Positions 1 to 9,640 of a DNA stretch of 64,000 nt are shown here, piece by piece; positions within the stretch are counted from its first letter, which is position 1, and each line of letters opens with the position of its first letter. A program made the translations under genes and the position numbers. The notes beneath the pieces are model-generated. The model was given only the letters and a program-made list of their open reading frames with translations. It was not told the DNA's origin and ran no database searches. Origin of the DNA: Proteles cristata cristata (Eukaryota > Chordata > Mammalia > Carnivora > Hyaenidae); the NCBI GenBank assembly GCA_017311185.1, contig JAESUZ010003161.1, forward strand, positions 2,341,501 through 2,405,500, written 5' to 3'.

Positions 1-451
1 ACTATATTTTGTTTGTGTTTATGTCACTATCCTAAACTGTAGCATATAATTTTTGGATACAAAATATCTATGTTGGCTCTCAAATGTCCCAGTGCTTGGG
101 TCAGAGCCAGTCCCATAGTAATTGCTCATATAAGGTTCATGAAATTAAATGAGTTGATAGGCAGCCATCTGAGATATTCAAGATATATATATCTGATATT
201 CCACAGGGTTACTCTGCCATTATGGAGAGACCTGAGGACAAAGTTCTTAAAGTTTTATGTGGTTGTAAAACTAAGTGCTGACAAAATTAGCTGGTGATCC
301 CAGGTCATAGAATATAGAAGATGGTAATCAACTGAGAGTTTTAACAGTAAAATGCAATCCTTTTTCCTTATTTTTGATGACTTGTCCCTTTATAGACTCG
401 AAATAGACTTAAAATATTAAATATTTTAAAACATAAATGTTAGAAAACACT
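1..451. other. Unassigned AT-rich sequence
   Basis: I recognise no repeat, exon or RNA gene here. The open frames are short and show no family features. Confidence 0.4.
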
Positions 452-466
452 TAATATTAGATATAT

Positions 467-692
467 ATTTTTCAATTTTTTTAAGAATGTTTTTAATTAT
501 TTTTAAGAGAGAGAGAGAGACATAGCAAGAGTAGGGGAAGGGAAGAGAGAGAGGGAGACACAGAATCCAAAGCAGGCTCCAGGCTCTGAGCTGTCAGCAC
601 AGAGCCTGATGCAGGGCTCCAACTCACAAACCACGAGAACATGACCTAAGCCAAAGTCAGATGCTTAACTGACTGAGCCACCCAGGCGCCCC
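467..692 (-). repeat. CAN-type tRNA-Lys SINE
   Basis: Antisense copy: a T-rich tail, then a GA-rich stretch (complement of the CT-rich body), then the complement of the tRNA-like head, ending in CCACCCAGGCGCCCC. It is flanked by an exact 15-bp target-site duplication, TAATATTAGATATAT, at 452-466 and 693-707. An exact TSD indicates a fairly young insertion by L1 machinery. Confidence 0.95.
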
Positions 693-707
693 TAATATTA
701 GATATAT

Positions 708-1185
708 TTCTGGCCTCATTTAACCAGTCAATAAGGAAGTAGGTTTTAAAAAAAGGAAGTAGGTTTAGAAACAATCTTCTTAGCATGCTCAACAATGAGC
801 AACCTAATAGGAAAAAGGAAGCAAGGAATATTAGATTGCTGAGTGATATTTCATCTTCTCAAGCATATGATATGCCTCAGAATCCAACTGATCTTAGAAA
901 AAAGCAAAGAGGAGGCTTTTTATATAAAAACACTAACTCAAAAAGAATGATCACACATAGAACAAAAAGTCCTTCTCACTCATGGAGTCACCAAATATAT
1001 TTGAGCTTTTACTATGCATCAGGCAATTTGCTAGATATAGAAGGCAGAATGGCATTTAAGGAAGAATGCTAATTTTACCCTCGGAGAGTTCTCCCAGTGG
1101 AACATGTTTTAAGCCTCAAGATTGTATACTTCCAAAACCCGTGCACTTGGCCACTATATTTTCACATTAAGATACAAATCTCCTT
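708..1185. other. Unassigned AT-rich sequence
   Basis: It holds a repeated AGGAAGTAGGTTT motif near 737-768 and no recognisable repeat family. The open frame at 785-1072 has no known domain and ordinary non-coding composition. Confidence 0.35.
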
Positions 1186-1366
1186 GGGGCATGTGAGAGG
1201 CTCAGTTGGTTAAGCATTCAACTCTAGATTTAGGCTCAGGTCAGGATCTCATGGTTGTGAGATTAAGGATTAAGCCTCAAGTTGGGCTCCACGCTGGGCA
1301 TGAAGTGAGGGAATTAGGATTCCCTCACTCCCTCGCCATGGCCCCTCCCCCCCCAAAAGAATTAAC
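1186..1366 (+). repeat. Old CAN-type SINE
   Basis: The head GGGGCATGTGAGAGGCTCAG and the following GGCTCAGGTCAGGATCTCATGG correspond to the tRNA-like part of a carnivoran SINE. Its divergence and the GGGCTCCACGCTGGGCAT body place it in an older subfamily. It runs into a C-rich stretch near 1343-1355. Confidence 0.8.
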
Positions 1367-1373
1367 TATTCTT

Positions 1374-1480
1374 GGGGTGCCTGCGGCTGACTCTATCAGT
1401 AGAGCATGTGACTCGTGATCTTAGGATTGTGAGCTTGATCCCCACATTAGGTGTAGAGATAAATTAAATATAAAATCTTA
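1374..1480 (+). repeat. Old short CAN-type SINE, 5' part (tail interrupted)
   Basis: This matches the short SINE form with AGAGCATGTGACTC in the head and GTGTAGAGATAAATTAAATA at the tail. The tail is interrupted by an antisense SINE at 1481-1690 and resumes at 1695 as ATAAAATCTTA followed by A's. Confidence 0.8.
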
Positions 1481-1690
1481 ATTTTTTAATTTTTATTTAT
1501 TTTTGAGAGAAAGAGAAACAGAGCATGAGTCGGGAAGGGACACAGAGAGAGGGAAACAAAGAATCTGAAGCAGGTTTCAGGCTCTGAGCTGTTAGCACAG
1601 AGCCCGAGGCAGGGCTCAAACTCACAAACTGAGAGATCATGACCTGAACCAAAGTCAGGCAGTTAAGTGACTGAGCCATCCAGGTGTCCC
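1481..1690 (-). repeat. CAN-type SINE nested in an older SINE tail
   Basis: An antisense SINE ending in GAGCCATCCAGGTGTCCC. It sits inside the A-rich tail of the SINE at 1374, with the 11-bp TSD ATAAAATCTTA at 1470-1480 and 1695-1705. The order of events is therefore fixed: the outer SINE came first. Confidence 0.9.
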
Positions 1691-1715
1691 AAAAATAAAA
1701 TCTTAAAAAAAAAAT

Positions 1716-2627
1716 TAATTTTTCTTGAAAACTTCCATCTTAAATTTTGGGTCTATAGTCCAGTGATAGTTGAAGATCCTAAAATGTTGCCTTTATTACT
1801 TGCTCTTTCCATCAAAAAGTGAAGCTGCTGATAATGGATAAGAGAACTAAAATAATTTTTCTAAGGGAAGTAGAACGTTCATTGATATTTTTTTTTATAG
1901 TCTCACTTCACTGAGTTCTGTATAAATGAATTACCAAAATTTTGCAGTGTTCGGATTGATTTACAATTGTCTGAACATAACAACCAACATTCTGAACTGC
2001 AAAGCAATTATTTGGACATTATTTTTCTAATTGATGCCAAAATTCAAATTCCTGGAGTTTTCTCCTAAATTGACCAGATAATTTGGAACTGCAAGCAGTC
2101 TCAGCACAGCTGCCAGGGATATCAGAGAAAATATTACCCCAAATAAAAGGTGGGGCTCCAGAATGAGTAAAACAAAAGGCATGCCAAAAAAGATAAACAC
2201 ACACCCTCCTTTGAAGATTACTGCCAAGTGTATTTAAAATAAAGCCAAAGAAAACTTCTCATCCAAGTTTACTTCATCTCAACCTTCCCCTTTCTAATTC
2301 AAAATACCCAGGATATCTCTTGCAGCTCAACAGTTTTATCTTGAGCTTTAAAAACATATCAGAGAAATGAGTGAAATCCAAATGATGTTTTTATTGTGTT
2401 GCCTGATTATCATCTGATGTTGAATAGGCAAGGAAGGAGTGTGAAGTTGAGGCGTCTGGTCATATATTTGAGATCACAAAAGGTCAGGGTTGGACAAGCT
2501 CACAGTGCATTCAGGTGCCTCTCTGTTGGCCTGTCCAGGACCTTCTTCTCTGAGAAGAGAACAAAGGCATCTCTGACTGGTTGTCACACCTATATTCCCT
2601 GATTAATAGACCTGTCATTGTGGGAAG
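1716..2627. other. Unassigned sequence
   Basis: I see no recognisable repeat, exon or RNA. The open frames on either strand are under 70 codons and lack domains. Confidence 0.35.
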
Positions 2628-2677
2628 TTAACAGTGCTCATAAATGCTATAGGTTATTAGAATTAAAATAATGATAG
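2628..2677 (+). repeat. 50-bp segment also present at 4620-4669
   Basis: It matches 4620-4669 at 46 of 50 positions without gaps. It weakly resembles the 3' end of a MIR or L2 (TGCTCATAAATGCTATAGG), so it may be two fragments of one old family or a real local duplication. Confidence 0.7.
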
Positions 2678-2699
2678 GTTTGGTGAGGTCACCAAACCT
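2676..2699. repeat. Perfect 24-bp inverted repeat (hairpin)
   Basis: AGGTTTGGTGA, a 2-base GG spacer, then TCACCAAACCT: 11-bp arms with no mismatch. It begins exactly where the 50-bp duplicated segment ends and is absent from the partner copy at 4670. Confidence 0.85.
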
Positions 2700-4619
2700 C
2701 AGAAAAGCCTTAAAAATATCATCTGGCCATATACACTCTGCCTCTTGCCAAAGGGAATTTTAAGTGGTTTTGAATCACACTTCCAGAGCACTAGCCCATA
2801 TTCTTCCTCATTTAGAATATCAACATGGTAGTAATTCTCTCACAAACTAGTAACTCCTACAAAGCAAGCTTTGATTATTGTTCTCTTTTTGAAGACCAGG
2901 GAAAAGACAGACACTTATTGCCTCAGATGCTCAAGAATGATCACAATTATGACCAGGATGATGTCTCTTGTTCAAAACGGAGTACTTGACACCAGACATC
3001 CAAATATTAATCCAATTTCCCCTTTTTAAAAAATCACGATGTTACAGCATAGTAAAGCTACTATTTGTATTAAGCCTATAAGCTAATTTGATTGTATTAA
3101 CCTACTGGCTAAGAATGGTTCCAACTTAAGCCTAAACCTTTACTTCATTAGATTTATGGAATTATTAAACTTGGGAAAATGCCAGGTCTAGGCAGAAGAC
3201 ATGGAAACAAACTAATCATGTGCTTCTTCCCTTGAAATCTGAGTATTATCCAGAAAAGGGGTGTTCAGTGATGCTGGTGGGTTCAAGGGGGAGAAGGGTT
3301 TCAGAGCTATGGGCCACACATGGTCCTAAACAGGGCAATAGTGCCCAGGTTCTAAAAGAGAGCAGAAGAGTGAATTTCCCAAGTTTTTTAAAATGAACAA
3401 ATGCCTTTGAGTTGGACATGTCTCCATATAAAATGCCCAGGCACTTTTCACTTTGGGACACTAGAGGGAAACAAAGTAAGAAAGAAAAATGATGAACACT
3501 TTTCATTTTCTTAATGTATTCTTCTATTACTTTACATGGACAAAGGCTTTGAAATGGTAGCCAGTTTCAAAATATAGCAGTTTGGATTTTTTTTCACAAT
3601 ACTTTAATACCACTTCTCAGAACAAATCTATAGCTGGAAATTCAGAAAATCATCATCTCCCGTGGAGGCAGAAAACAATAGTGAAGCAGTGAGTCATGTT
3701 CAAGAAGGGTTTGGGTTACACTTGACTATATTAGTCAAGGCCTATTTAAATTCTTTTTAGGAAATTACTTTCCCAATTACAGGTAGGAGCACATTTTTCA
3801 CTGTTATTATGAAGAGGAAGTAACAACCCATTTCTGACTTCAGCTTCCTTTTAAAGGACACCAACAGGAAGTTCATGGCTTTCAGAAGTAAAAGAAAAAA
3901 GAAGTGTTACAATTTAGTGCACACACTTCATCACCATCTTTCCATAAAGAAAATACATTAAGGATTTTTGCTGTTGATAATAACAAGTGTCATTAAGCCC
4001 TTCTGGGAGTTCCTGGTCTTTAATCCTCCATCTGCTGTCCATTTCTACCTTTAAATGGAGCAAAATTTCAGGTGAAGGAAACCTTGTCCTCCAAATGCTA
4101 CCCCATGATTGTTTTTAATCATATTTTACATATGGGTGAGCTTAATTTTGAGATGATACTTGAACTCATAGCTGGCCACATAAAACTGTCCTTCAAACTT
4201 AGGCATTATTCTTACTGAGAGGGGAAAAAAACAACAACCGCTGTGTCCTCGTAAATTTACTCAAAGTATTGGTGAAGTAATACCTGATATAAAAAATTTA
4301 AAATGTATACATGCAATGTCTGTGTGTGTTTATTAAGAGCCAGCCATTGTTAGACTAACAAAGTGACAAATGCCAATTTTACTTATTTAAATTATATTTA
4401 TAAAATCAAAATATGTGTATTTTGAGTGCTGGCATACATTTGGTCTTCATTTGCAAGGGTGAATGAGCATAAATTTAGTCCTTAGCCTCTTCTTGGTCCT
4501 TAAAATCTGGGGGTTTATAAGTTAAATGCTATTTGGTGCCTCTAAATTTTCCATATAGTTATAATGAGTCTGAGAAAGTAGTATTGCACTGTCCTTTACT
4601 TATTTCTAAGTTCTAAAAC
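2700..4619. other. Unassigned sequence
   Basis: About 1.9 kb with no repeat family that I recognise. It contains a small hairpin at 3721-3739 (CTTGACTA, TAT, TAGTCAAG). No credible exon was seen. Confidence 0.35.
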
Positions 4620-4669
4620 TTAACAATGCTCGTAAACGCTATAGGTTATTAGAATGAAAATAATGATAG
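4620..4669 (+). repeat. Second copy of the 50-bp segment
   Basis: Partner of 2628-2677, with four substitutions. The similarity stops at GATAG, after which the two loci diverge completely. Confidence 0.7.
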
Positions 4670-4832
4670 TAGGGATGATGATGATTATAATGGAAGCGTA
4701 TTTTGTTTTGTCTTCCACCTTTAGGTTTTGTGTTTGTGATACTCAAATAACAGTTAGAGAAATGCATCAAGCCCTGCCCTAAAACAAATTTGTCTGAAAC
4801 AAAAAGGGAAAGTAAATGTTGTAATAAAGTAT

Positions 4833-4848
4833 TGTAAACATGTTTACA
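4833..4848. repeat. 16-bp perfect palindrome with two forkhead-like motifs
   Basis: TGTAAACATGTTTACA is its own reverse complement. Each half contains the forkhead core TGTTTAC/GTAAACA. A regulatory role is unproven, because short palindromes of this kind arise by chance in AT-rich DNA. Confidence 0.5.
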
Positions 4849-4895
4849 GTTTGTATAGTTATTACTATAATGTAAGCCTCATGAGAGAAGCAGCG

Positions 4896-4940
4896 GTTTT
4901 TTTTGTTTTGTTTTGTTTTTTGTTTTTGTTTTTGTTTTTT
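4896..4940 (+). repeat. (GTTTT)n/(GTTTTT)n low-complexity tract
   Basis: Successive G-plus-4-to-6-T units. It may be the complement of an eroded A-rich retroposon tail, but no body adjoins it. Confidence 0.8.
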
Positions 4941-5254
4941 ACCTTGCTCAGCATTCTGTCCACATCACTGGATAGTGCTAAGCACAAGGAGGACATTCTC
5001 TTATTTGGATGCATTTAAGTAAGCCTTGAGCAATGGAAAACAAAAAATCTCTCCTCATGTTGAGAAGAGAAATCACCCCAACATCTAAATAAAATAAACA
5101 GCAGAGTTTAAATAGCATAAATTCTAAATATTCTGACTCACTTACAGGCTAGTCTCAACTAACCAATCAGAGTTACCAAGAAAATGGACTGATCACACAG
5201 AGCCTCTTATCTGATCCTATAAGTTGTGGGAGCCACTAAAAAATTACCTGGGAA
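4941..5254. other. Unassigned sequence
   Basis: I recognise nothing in this stretch. Confidence 0.3.
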
Positions 5255-5385
5255 AAGAACCATTACTAATATGCCCATTTCATAGATGAGAAAACTGACT
5301 TATTTTTCATCAAAGTAACTGGTAGAGATTGAACAATCTCTGTCCCTCTGAAGTCAAAACTTGTGAGCTTTACCACTATTCTAGC
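5255..5385 (-). repeat. MIR fragment
   Basis: CCCATTTCATAGATGAGAAA followed by ACTGGTAGAGATTGAAC and a CTGAAGTC end matches the antisense MIR order (CCCATTTTACAGATGAGGAAA, then GTGGCAGAGC). Divergence is high, as expected of a mammal-wide SINE. Confidence 0.6.
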
Positions 5386-5604
5386 TCAAGAAGATTTAAA
5401 CTAATGTGAGGAACAAAATACAGGATACAGTAATTTAGATACTGTGATGGACCACGTTCTTTTTCATGCCAAGACCAAAGATGGATGGAAGAGAAGACAG
5501 AGTTAGGGAACATTTTTAACAAATCTAACACTCCACTATAACTATTTCTAAAAGGTAAATGAAATACATGATGTCAAATATTCTTCACCTGAATGCTTCT
5601 CTGG

Positions 5605-5710
5605 GCATCTTGTCATAAAGCAGATTCTGAGTTAGCTGATTCAAGGTGGGGCCTGAGATTCTGTGTTTCTAACAGGCTCCTGGATGATGCCAATCTACTG
5701 ATCCACAGAG
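5605..5710 (+). repeat. MER5-like hAT DNA transposon fragment
   Basis: GCAGATTCTGAGTT, GGTGGGGCCTGAGATTCTG and TTTCTAACAGGCTCC follow the order of the MER5A/B consensus. The element is non-autonomous, and its terminal repeats are not clearly preserved. Confidence 0.65.
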
Positions 5711-6014
5711 AGCTCTGTAAGTGGGGAAGTTTTTCCTGATACCTGTTTGAAATATGAGGTGAGAACTGCATCTCTCTGCTTTGTCAAATGAAGCAAGACC
5801 TTTTCAGGTTCTACCAGCTTGAAACAGGTATGGTAATGGCTAGTTGTACCAGAAATCATAGCAATAACAACAGACTTAGAGTGAGATTTAGGAGATTAGA
5901 AGTGGAGTTTAGGTGGAGTAATAATTATGCAAAGATTCTAGGACACCTCCCTTTCGGTTTCCTTATTAAACCTGTTGTATTCTCATAAAACTAGAATATA
6001 AACACCACAGTAAT
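5711..6014. other. Unassigned sequence
   Basis: No family recognised. A 66-codon open frame at 5788-5988 shows no domain. Confidence 0.3.
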
Positions 6015-6242
6015 AGAGTTTAGTACAGCATAATGGTAGAACATGCTAAGAATCGTGATTTTTCCAAGAGATCAGATTTGTGTTTACCAGAAGCAAAGGG
6101 TGGGAATAACAGAAATTGGAGGAAGGTGGTCAAAATGTACAAACCTCTGGTTATAGGAGAAATAAGTACTAGGGATATCATATACCACATGATGACTATA
6201 CTTTACATTGCTGTATGATATTTATAAAAGTTAAGATCCTAG
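6015..6242 (+). repeat. L1M 3'-UTR, first part
   Basis: TTTACCAGAAGCAAAGGGTG, GTACAAACCTCTGGTTATAG and the ATCATATACCACATGATGAC stretch follow the order of an old L1M (MA/ME-type) 3'-UTR. The element is interrupted here and resumes near 6690. Confidence 0.7.
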
Positions 6243-6365
6243 CGTGCCTGGGTGCCTCAATCAGTTGAGTGTCTGACTCTCGATCTCAACTCAGGTCATG
6301 ATCCTAGGGTCATGAGATCAAGCTCCACACTCACTGCAGAGTCTGCTTAAGATTCTCTCTATGTT
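6243..6365 (+). repeat. Old CAN-type SINE, 5' part
   Basis: The head GTGCCTGGGTGCCTCAATCA through AGTCTGCTTAAGATTCTCTC. The body continues at 6559 as GATTCTATCTCTCTTC, so this SINE was split by the L1 at 6366-6558. Confidence 0.8.
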
Positions 6366-6558
6366 TCTTTCTTATTGCCAAGTAGCATTTAATTGTATAT
6401 ATAAACCACATCTCCTTTAGCCATTCATCAGTTGATGGACACTTAAGCAATGAACCACAGGAAACTACCCCAAAAAACAAGAGCACACTTTACACAATGT
6501 ATGTTAGCCAATTTGACAATAAATTATATTAAAAAGTAAATAAATAAACATTTAAAAA
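6366..6558 (+). repeat. 5'-inverted carnivoran L1 inside the SINE
   Basis: 6367-6451 is antisense L1 ORF2 3' sequence (CCATTCATCAGTTGATGGAC). 6452-6558 is sense 3' terminus (GTTAGCCAATTTGACAATAA plus an A-rich tail). Opposite orientations within one insertion are the mark of twin priming. The SINE segment AAGATTCT(A)TCTCT recurs on both sides as the likely TSD. Confidence 0.75.
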
Positions 6559-6650
6559 AAGATTCTATCTCTCTTCTTTCTCTGCCCTTCTCCCCCCTCA
6601 TACCCTTACTCTCTCTCTAAAATAAATAAATAAATATTTTTTGAATTCAG
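6559..6650 (+). repeat. Old CAN-type SINE, 3' part
   Basis: CT-rich body and AAATAAATAAATA tail completing the SINE begun at 6243. Confidence 0.75.
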
Positions 6651-6689
6651 AAAAAAGTTTTTAACTATCTCATAACAAGAACTGTTTTT

Positions 6690-6850
6690 ACAGTTCTCAT
6701 CACAAGGAAATTTTACTCTTTTTTCTTTTTGTATCTATTTAAGATGATACAAAATTTATTGTGGTATATATAGGTCAAGTCATTATGCTCTATACCTTAA
6801 ACCTATACAGTACTATATGTCAATTACATTTGAATGAAACTGGGGGAGAA
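6690..6850 (+). repeat. L1M 3'-UTR, second part
   Basis: CAGTTCTCATCACAAGGAAA, CATTATGCTCTATACCTTAA and TATGTCAATTACATTTGAAT correspond to the last part of the L1M 3' end. It continues the segment at 6015-6242. Confidence 0.7.
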
Positions 6851-6900
6851 AAATAATCATGAGTGTTCCATGTCATTTAAGTACAATGGAGGATCATATG

Positions 6901-6921
6901 TTGTTGTTGTTGTTGTTGTTA
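6901..6921 (+). repeat. (TTG)n microsatellite
   Basis: Seven TTG units. Confidence 0.9.
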
Positions 6922-7044
6922 TTTTTAGCTGATGTGTGGTTCCCACCTGCTCATTTTAAAGATAGCAAAGAAGTTATAGTTACATTAGTATCTTCCTTGC
7001 TTTTTATGATGGTACTTATGAAGGGTACACAATGTGTAGATAGT

Positions 7045-7245
7045 ATACTAAGTATTTAAATAAATTATTTCTTTTCTCTTTACAACATTCTTATAAGTTC
7101 TGTTATTATACCCATTTTAAAGAAGAGAAAATGAGGTTTAAGGACATGGTGCAGTTTTCCCAAGGTTACATAGATGACAAGAGGAAGTTGGTGTTCCCTG
7201 AGATCTGCCAGAATCCAAAGCCCAATCTCTTATTGCACTATCTTG
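7045..7245 (-). repeat. MIR fragment
   Basis: TTATACCCATTTTAAAGAAG, GAGAAAATGAGG and CCCAAGGTTACATAGATGAC follow the antisense MIR order, ending in CCAAAGCCC. Confidence 0.75.
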
Positions 7246-8369
7246 ATGGTTCCTTTTCTAAAAGACAGGAGTACATTTTCTTTTGAATATTTGCAAAGAG
7301 CAAATCCTTTCTACAGATCATTTTCAAACCAAGAAGGCATAATGGTTTGCCAAGGGATTACAAATAATCTCAGTGTGCCTGATTTTTAGTTACACAATGA
7401 TGAGTTTTGACAGCTTGCATGCCTGTTCTCTGAGGGCTGTTTGGTTAGCTCTTGTGAGGAATCCTCTGCACTGTGCGTCTATGAGCTCCAAGTTTAATTT
7501 GTAACTGCAGCTATCATTAGCAGTGTCCCCCCTCTGCCAACTATTCCACCCTGACTGTGTCTCTACAGTGACAGGTATATAAACACATAGCTTTTTGTTT
7601 TGTTTTGTTTTGTTTTGTTTTGTTTTGTTTTGTTTTGTTTTAACTTCATGCTAATCCAAACTTCTTATCTGGGTCATCAGTCACATGAGGTCAAAGACTT
7701 CCAGAATGGACTAGATAGGGAAGCAAGAAACCTAGAGAATAAAAGCACCTTAGTGGAATGAGTAGTCCAGAAAACTCCAGGCAGTGCCTAGAAGCCCAGA
7801 GCGGCATAACAGCTAATGGGTAGCAAATTGGTGTCTCAGCACCAGGGACAAAGTAATAGGGGATGCTACTGAGTGTGAAAGTTGGATGTGGTTGACATCA
7901 GAGGCAGATGCTGCAGGAACTCAGAGGAATCGTTACGCACTTGACCTGTGGTCCTGGAGTACCTATTAATGAAGCTCAATGCAAGGGCTTGTTTTATTAA
8001 AAATAATTTAAAAAAATAAAAATAAAAAACAAAGTTTAGAATCAAGTAAAGTGTCTGAGAGGGAAATCCATGGCATGTGACTCTTCAAGCCAAAAATGTA
8101 AATTTTCTGAAATTTCTTCCAGGTCAGAATGGAATAACTCTTCCAGCCAAGCATGCATCTGACCCTGTGAGGAATCTCCTACAGGAATTTAATAAATATG
8201 GGTTTAGGAAGCCAAGCAGATCACTTTCTCTGAACTTCTAATTCGCTGCTAGAAATAAATGAGCTCCTCTGTGATAATTAAGTAGTATATCTTAAGAAAC
8301 TGAGCTATTGGAGACAACTCTGAAATACCTGGGTAAACATTTAAGTGTATTTTGCATTGTATCTCATTT
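7246..8369. other. Unassigned sequence with a (TTTTG)n tract
   Basis: It includes a pure (GTTTT)n tract at 7592-7641 and an A/T-rich run near 8000-8030. Otherwise I recognise no family. Confidence 0.4.
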
Positions 8370-8669
8370 TACAGGTTGATTAGCAGTTATCTGGACCCAT
8401 GATGGCAAAAGCTGCTGTTTGTTGCAAGAGAGTTGGTCTCCCTTCTTCCTGGGCACATGGATGTACAGAATAACAACTACAGCTCTCAGTTTCCTTTCCA
8501 GCTAGGCACAACCCTGTGACTAAGTTCTGGCCAATGGAATGTGAATGAAGTCCTGTGTAAAACACCAGGAAGGGTCTTGAAATGGTACAAACATGCCCTT
8601 CTTCCTTCCTTCATTCCCAATGTCTGGATAGAGACATGCTGGCTTGATTTTAGAAATGGAGGCCATGGA
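8370..8669 (+). repeat. Old LTR-like element, 5' part (MaLR/MLT1-like)
   Basis: CAGCTAGGCACAACCCTGTG, GTTCTGGCCAATGGAATG and the AGGCCATGG motif match an old mammalian LTR-type consensus. The element is split by the L1 at 8670 and continues at 9448. This is a non-coding LTR fragment, and the subfamily is not certain. Confidence 0.55.
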
Positions 8670-9447
8670 ACAGACACATGAAACGATGCTCAGCATCCCT
8701 CCTCATCAGGGAAATACAAATCAAAGCCACACCACCTCATGCCAGTCAGAGTGGCTAAAATGAGCAAATCAGAGAACTCTAGATGCTGGCGAGGATGTGG
8801 AGAAATGGGCACCTCCTACACTGTTGGTGGGAATGTAAACTGGTACAGCCCCTCTGGAAAACAGTGTGGAGGTTCCTCAGGAAACTAACAATAGAACTCC
8901 CCTATGACCCAGCAATAGCACTGCTAGAATTTACCCAAGGGATACAGAAATGCTGATGCATAGGAGCACATGTACCCCAATGTTCATAGCAGCACTCTCC
9001 ACAATACCCAAAACATGGAAAGAGCCTAAGTGTCCATCAACAGATGAATGGATCAAGAAGCTGTGGTTTATCTATACCATGGAATACCACATGGCAATGA
9101 GAAACAATGAAATCTGGCCATGTGTAGCAACATGGGTGGACCTTGAGGGTGTTATGCTGAGCGAAATAAGTCAGGCAGAGAAGGACAAATATCATATGTT
9201 TGCACGTATAGGAGGATTAGGAGGAACTTAACTGAGGACCATGGGGGAGAAGAAGGGGGGAAATGGTGGGGGAAAGGGAGAGAGGCAAACCATGAGAGAC
9301 TGTTGAATGCTGACAAAAACTGAGGACTGATGGGTGTGGGGGGGGGAGGGGAGATGGGCATGGAGGGCACTTGTGGGGATAAGCACTGGGTGTTATGTGG
9401 AAACTAATTTGACAATAAACTATTTGTAAAAAAAAAGAAAAGAAAAA
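8670..9447 (+). repeat. 5'-truncated carnivoran LINE-1 (ORF2 end plus 3'-UTR)
   Basis: It contains the last part of L1 ORF2 (reverse transcriptase protein C-terminus) and the whole 3'-UTR with its tail. Residues such as CPSTDEWIKK in the frame at 8950-9231 are typical of the family. Relative to the expected reading, one base appears to be lost near 8926, shifting the frame, so the copy is dead. The 3'-UTR has the G-rich tract at 9332-9358 and ends CAATAAACTATTTG plus an A-rich tail. It is flanked by an 18-bp TSD (AGAAATGGAGGCCATGGA) at 8652-8669, repeated with two changes at 9448-9465. It sits inside an older LTR-like element. Confidence 0.95.
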
Positions 9448-9465
9448 AGAAACGGAGGCCATGGG

Positions 9466-9640
9466 ATGGAGGAACACCAACACAGGGTCTTTGAGCACTT
9501 CAAGAAGCAGAACTGCCTGCCATTGGAGCCATAGAATGCCTACATCCAGGCATTAATGGGAGAGAAATGAATTTTGTTGATTCAAGTGTTGTCATTGAGT
9601 TTTATTGAAAGTAACAAACAAATGCAATTCTAAATGATTC
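9466..9640 (+). repeat. Old LTR-like element, 3' part
   Basis: The continuation after the L1: GAAGCAGAACTGCCTGCC and GAGAGAAATGAATTTTGTTG correspond to the 3' portion of the LTR-type consensus (GAGAAATAAACTTCTATTGTG). Confidence 0.5.

Noticed and set aside
8950..9231. 93-codon frame resembling a real protein
   Set aside because: It is the C-terminal remnant of L1 ORF2 in a 5'-truncated copy, annotated as repeat rather than gene.
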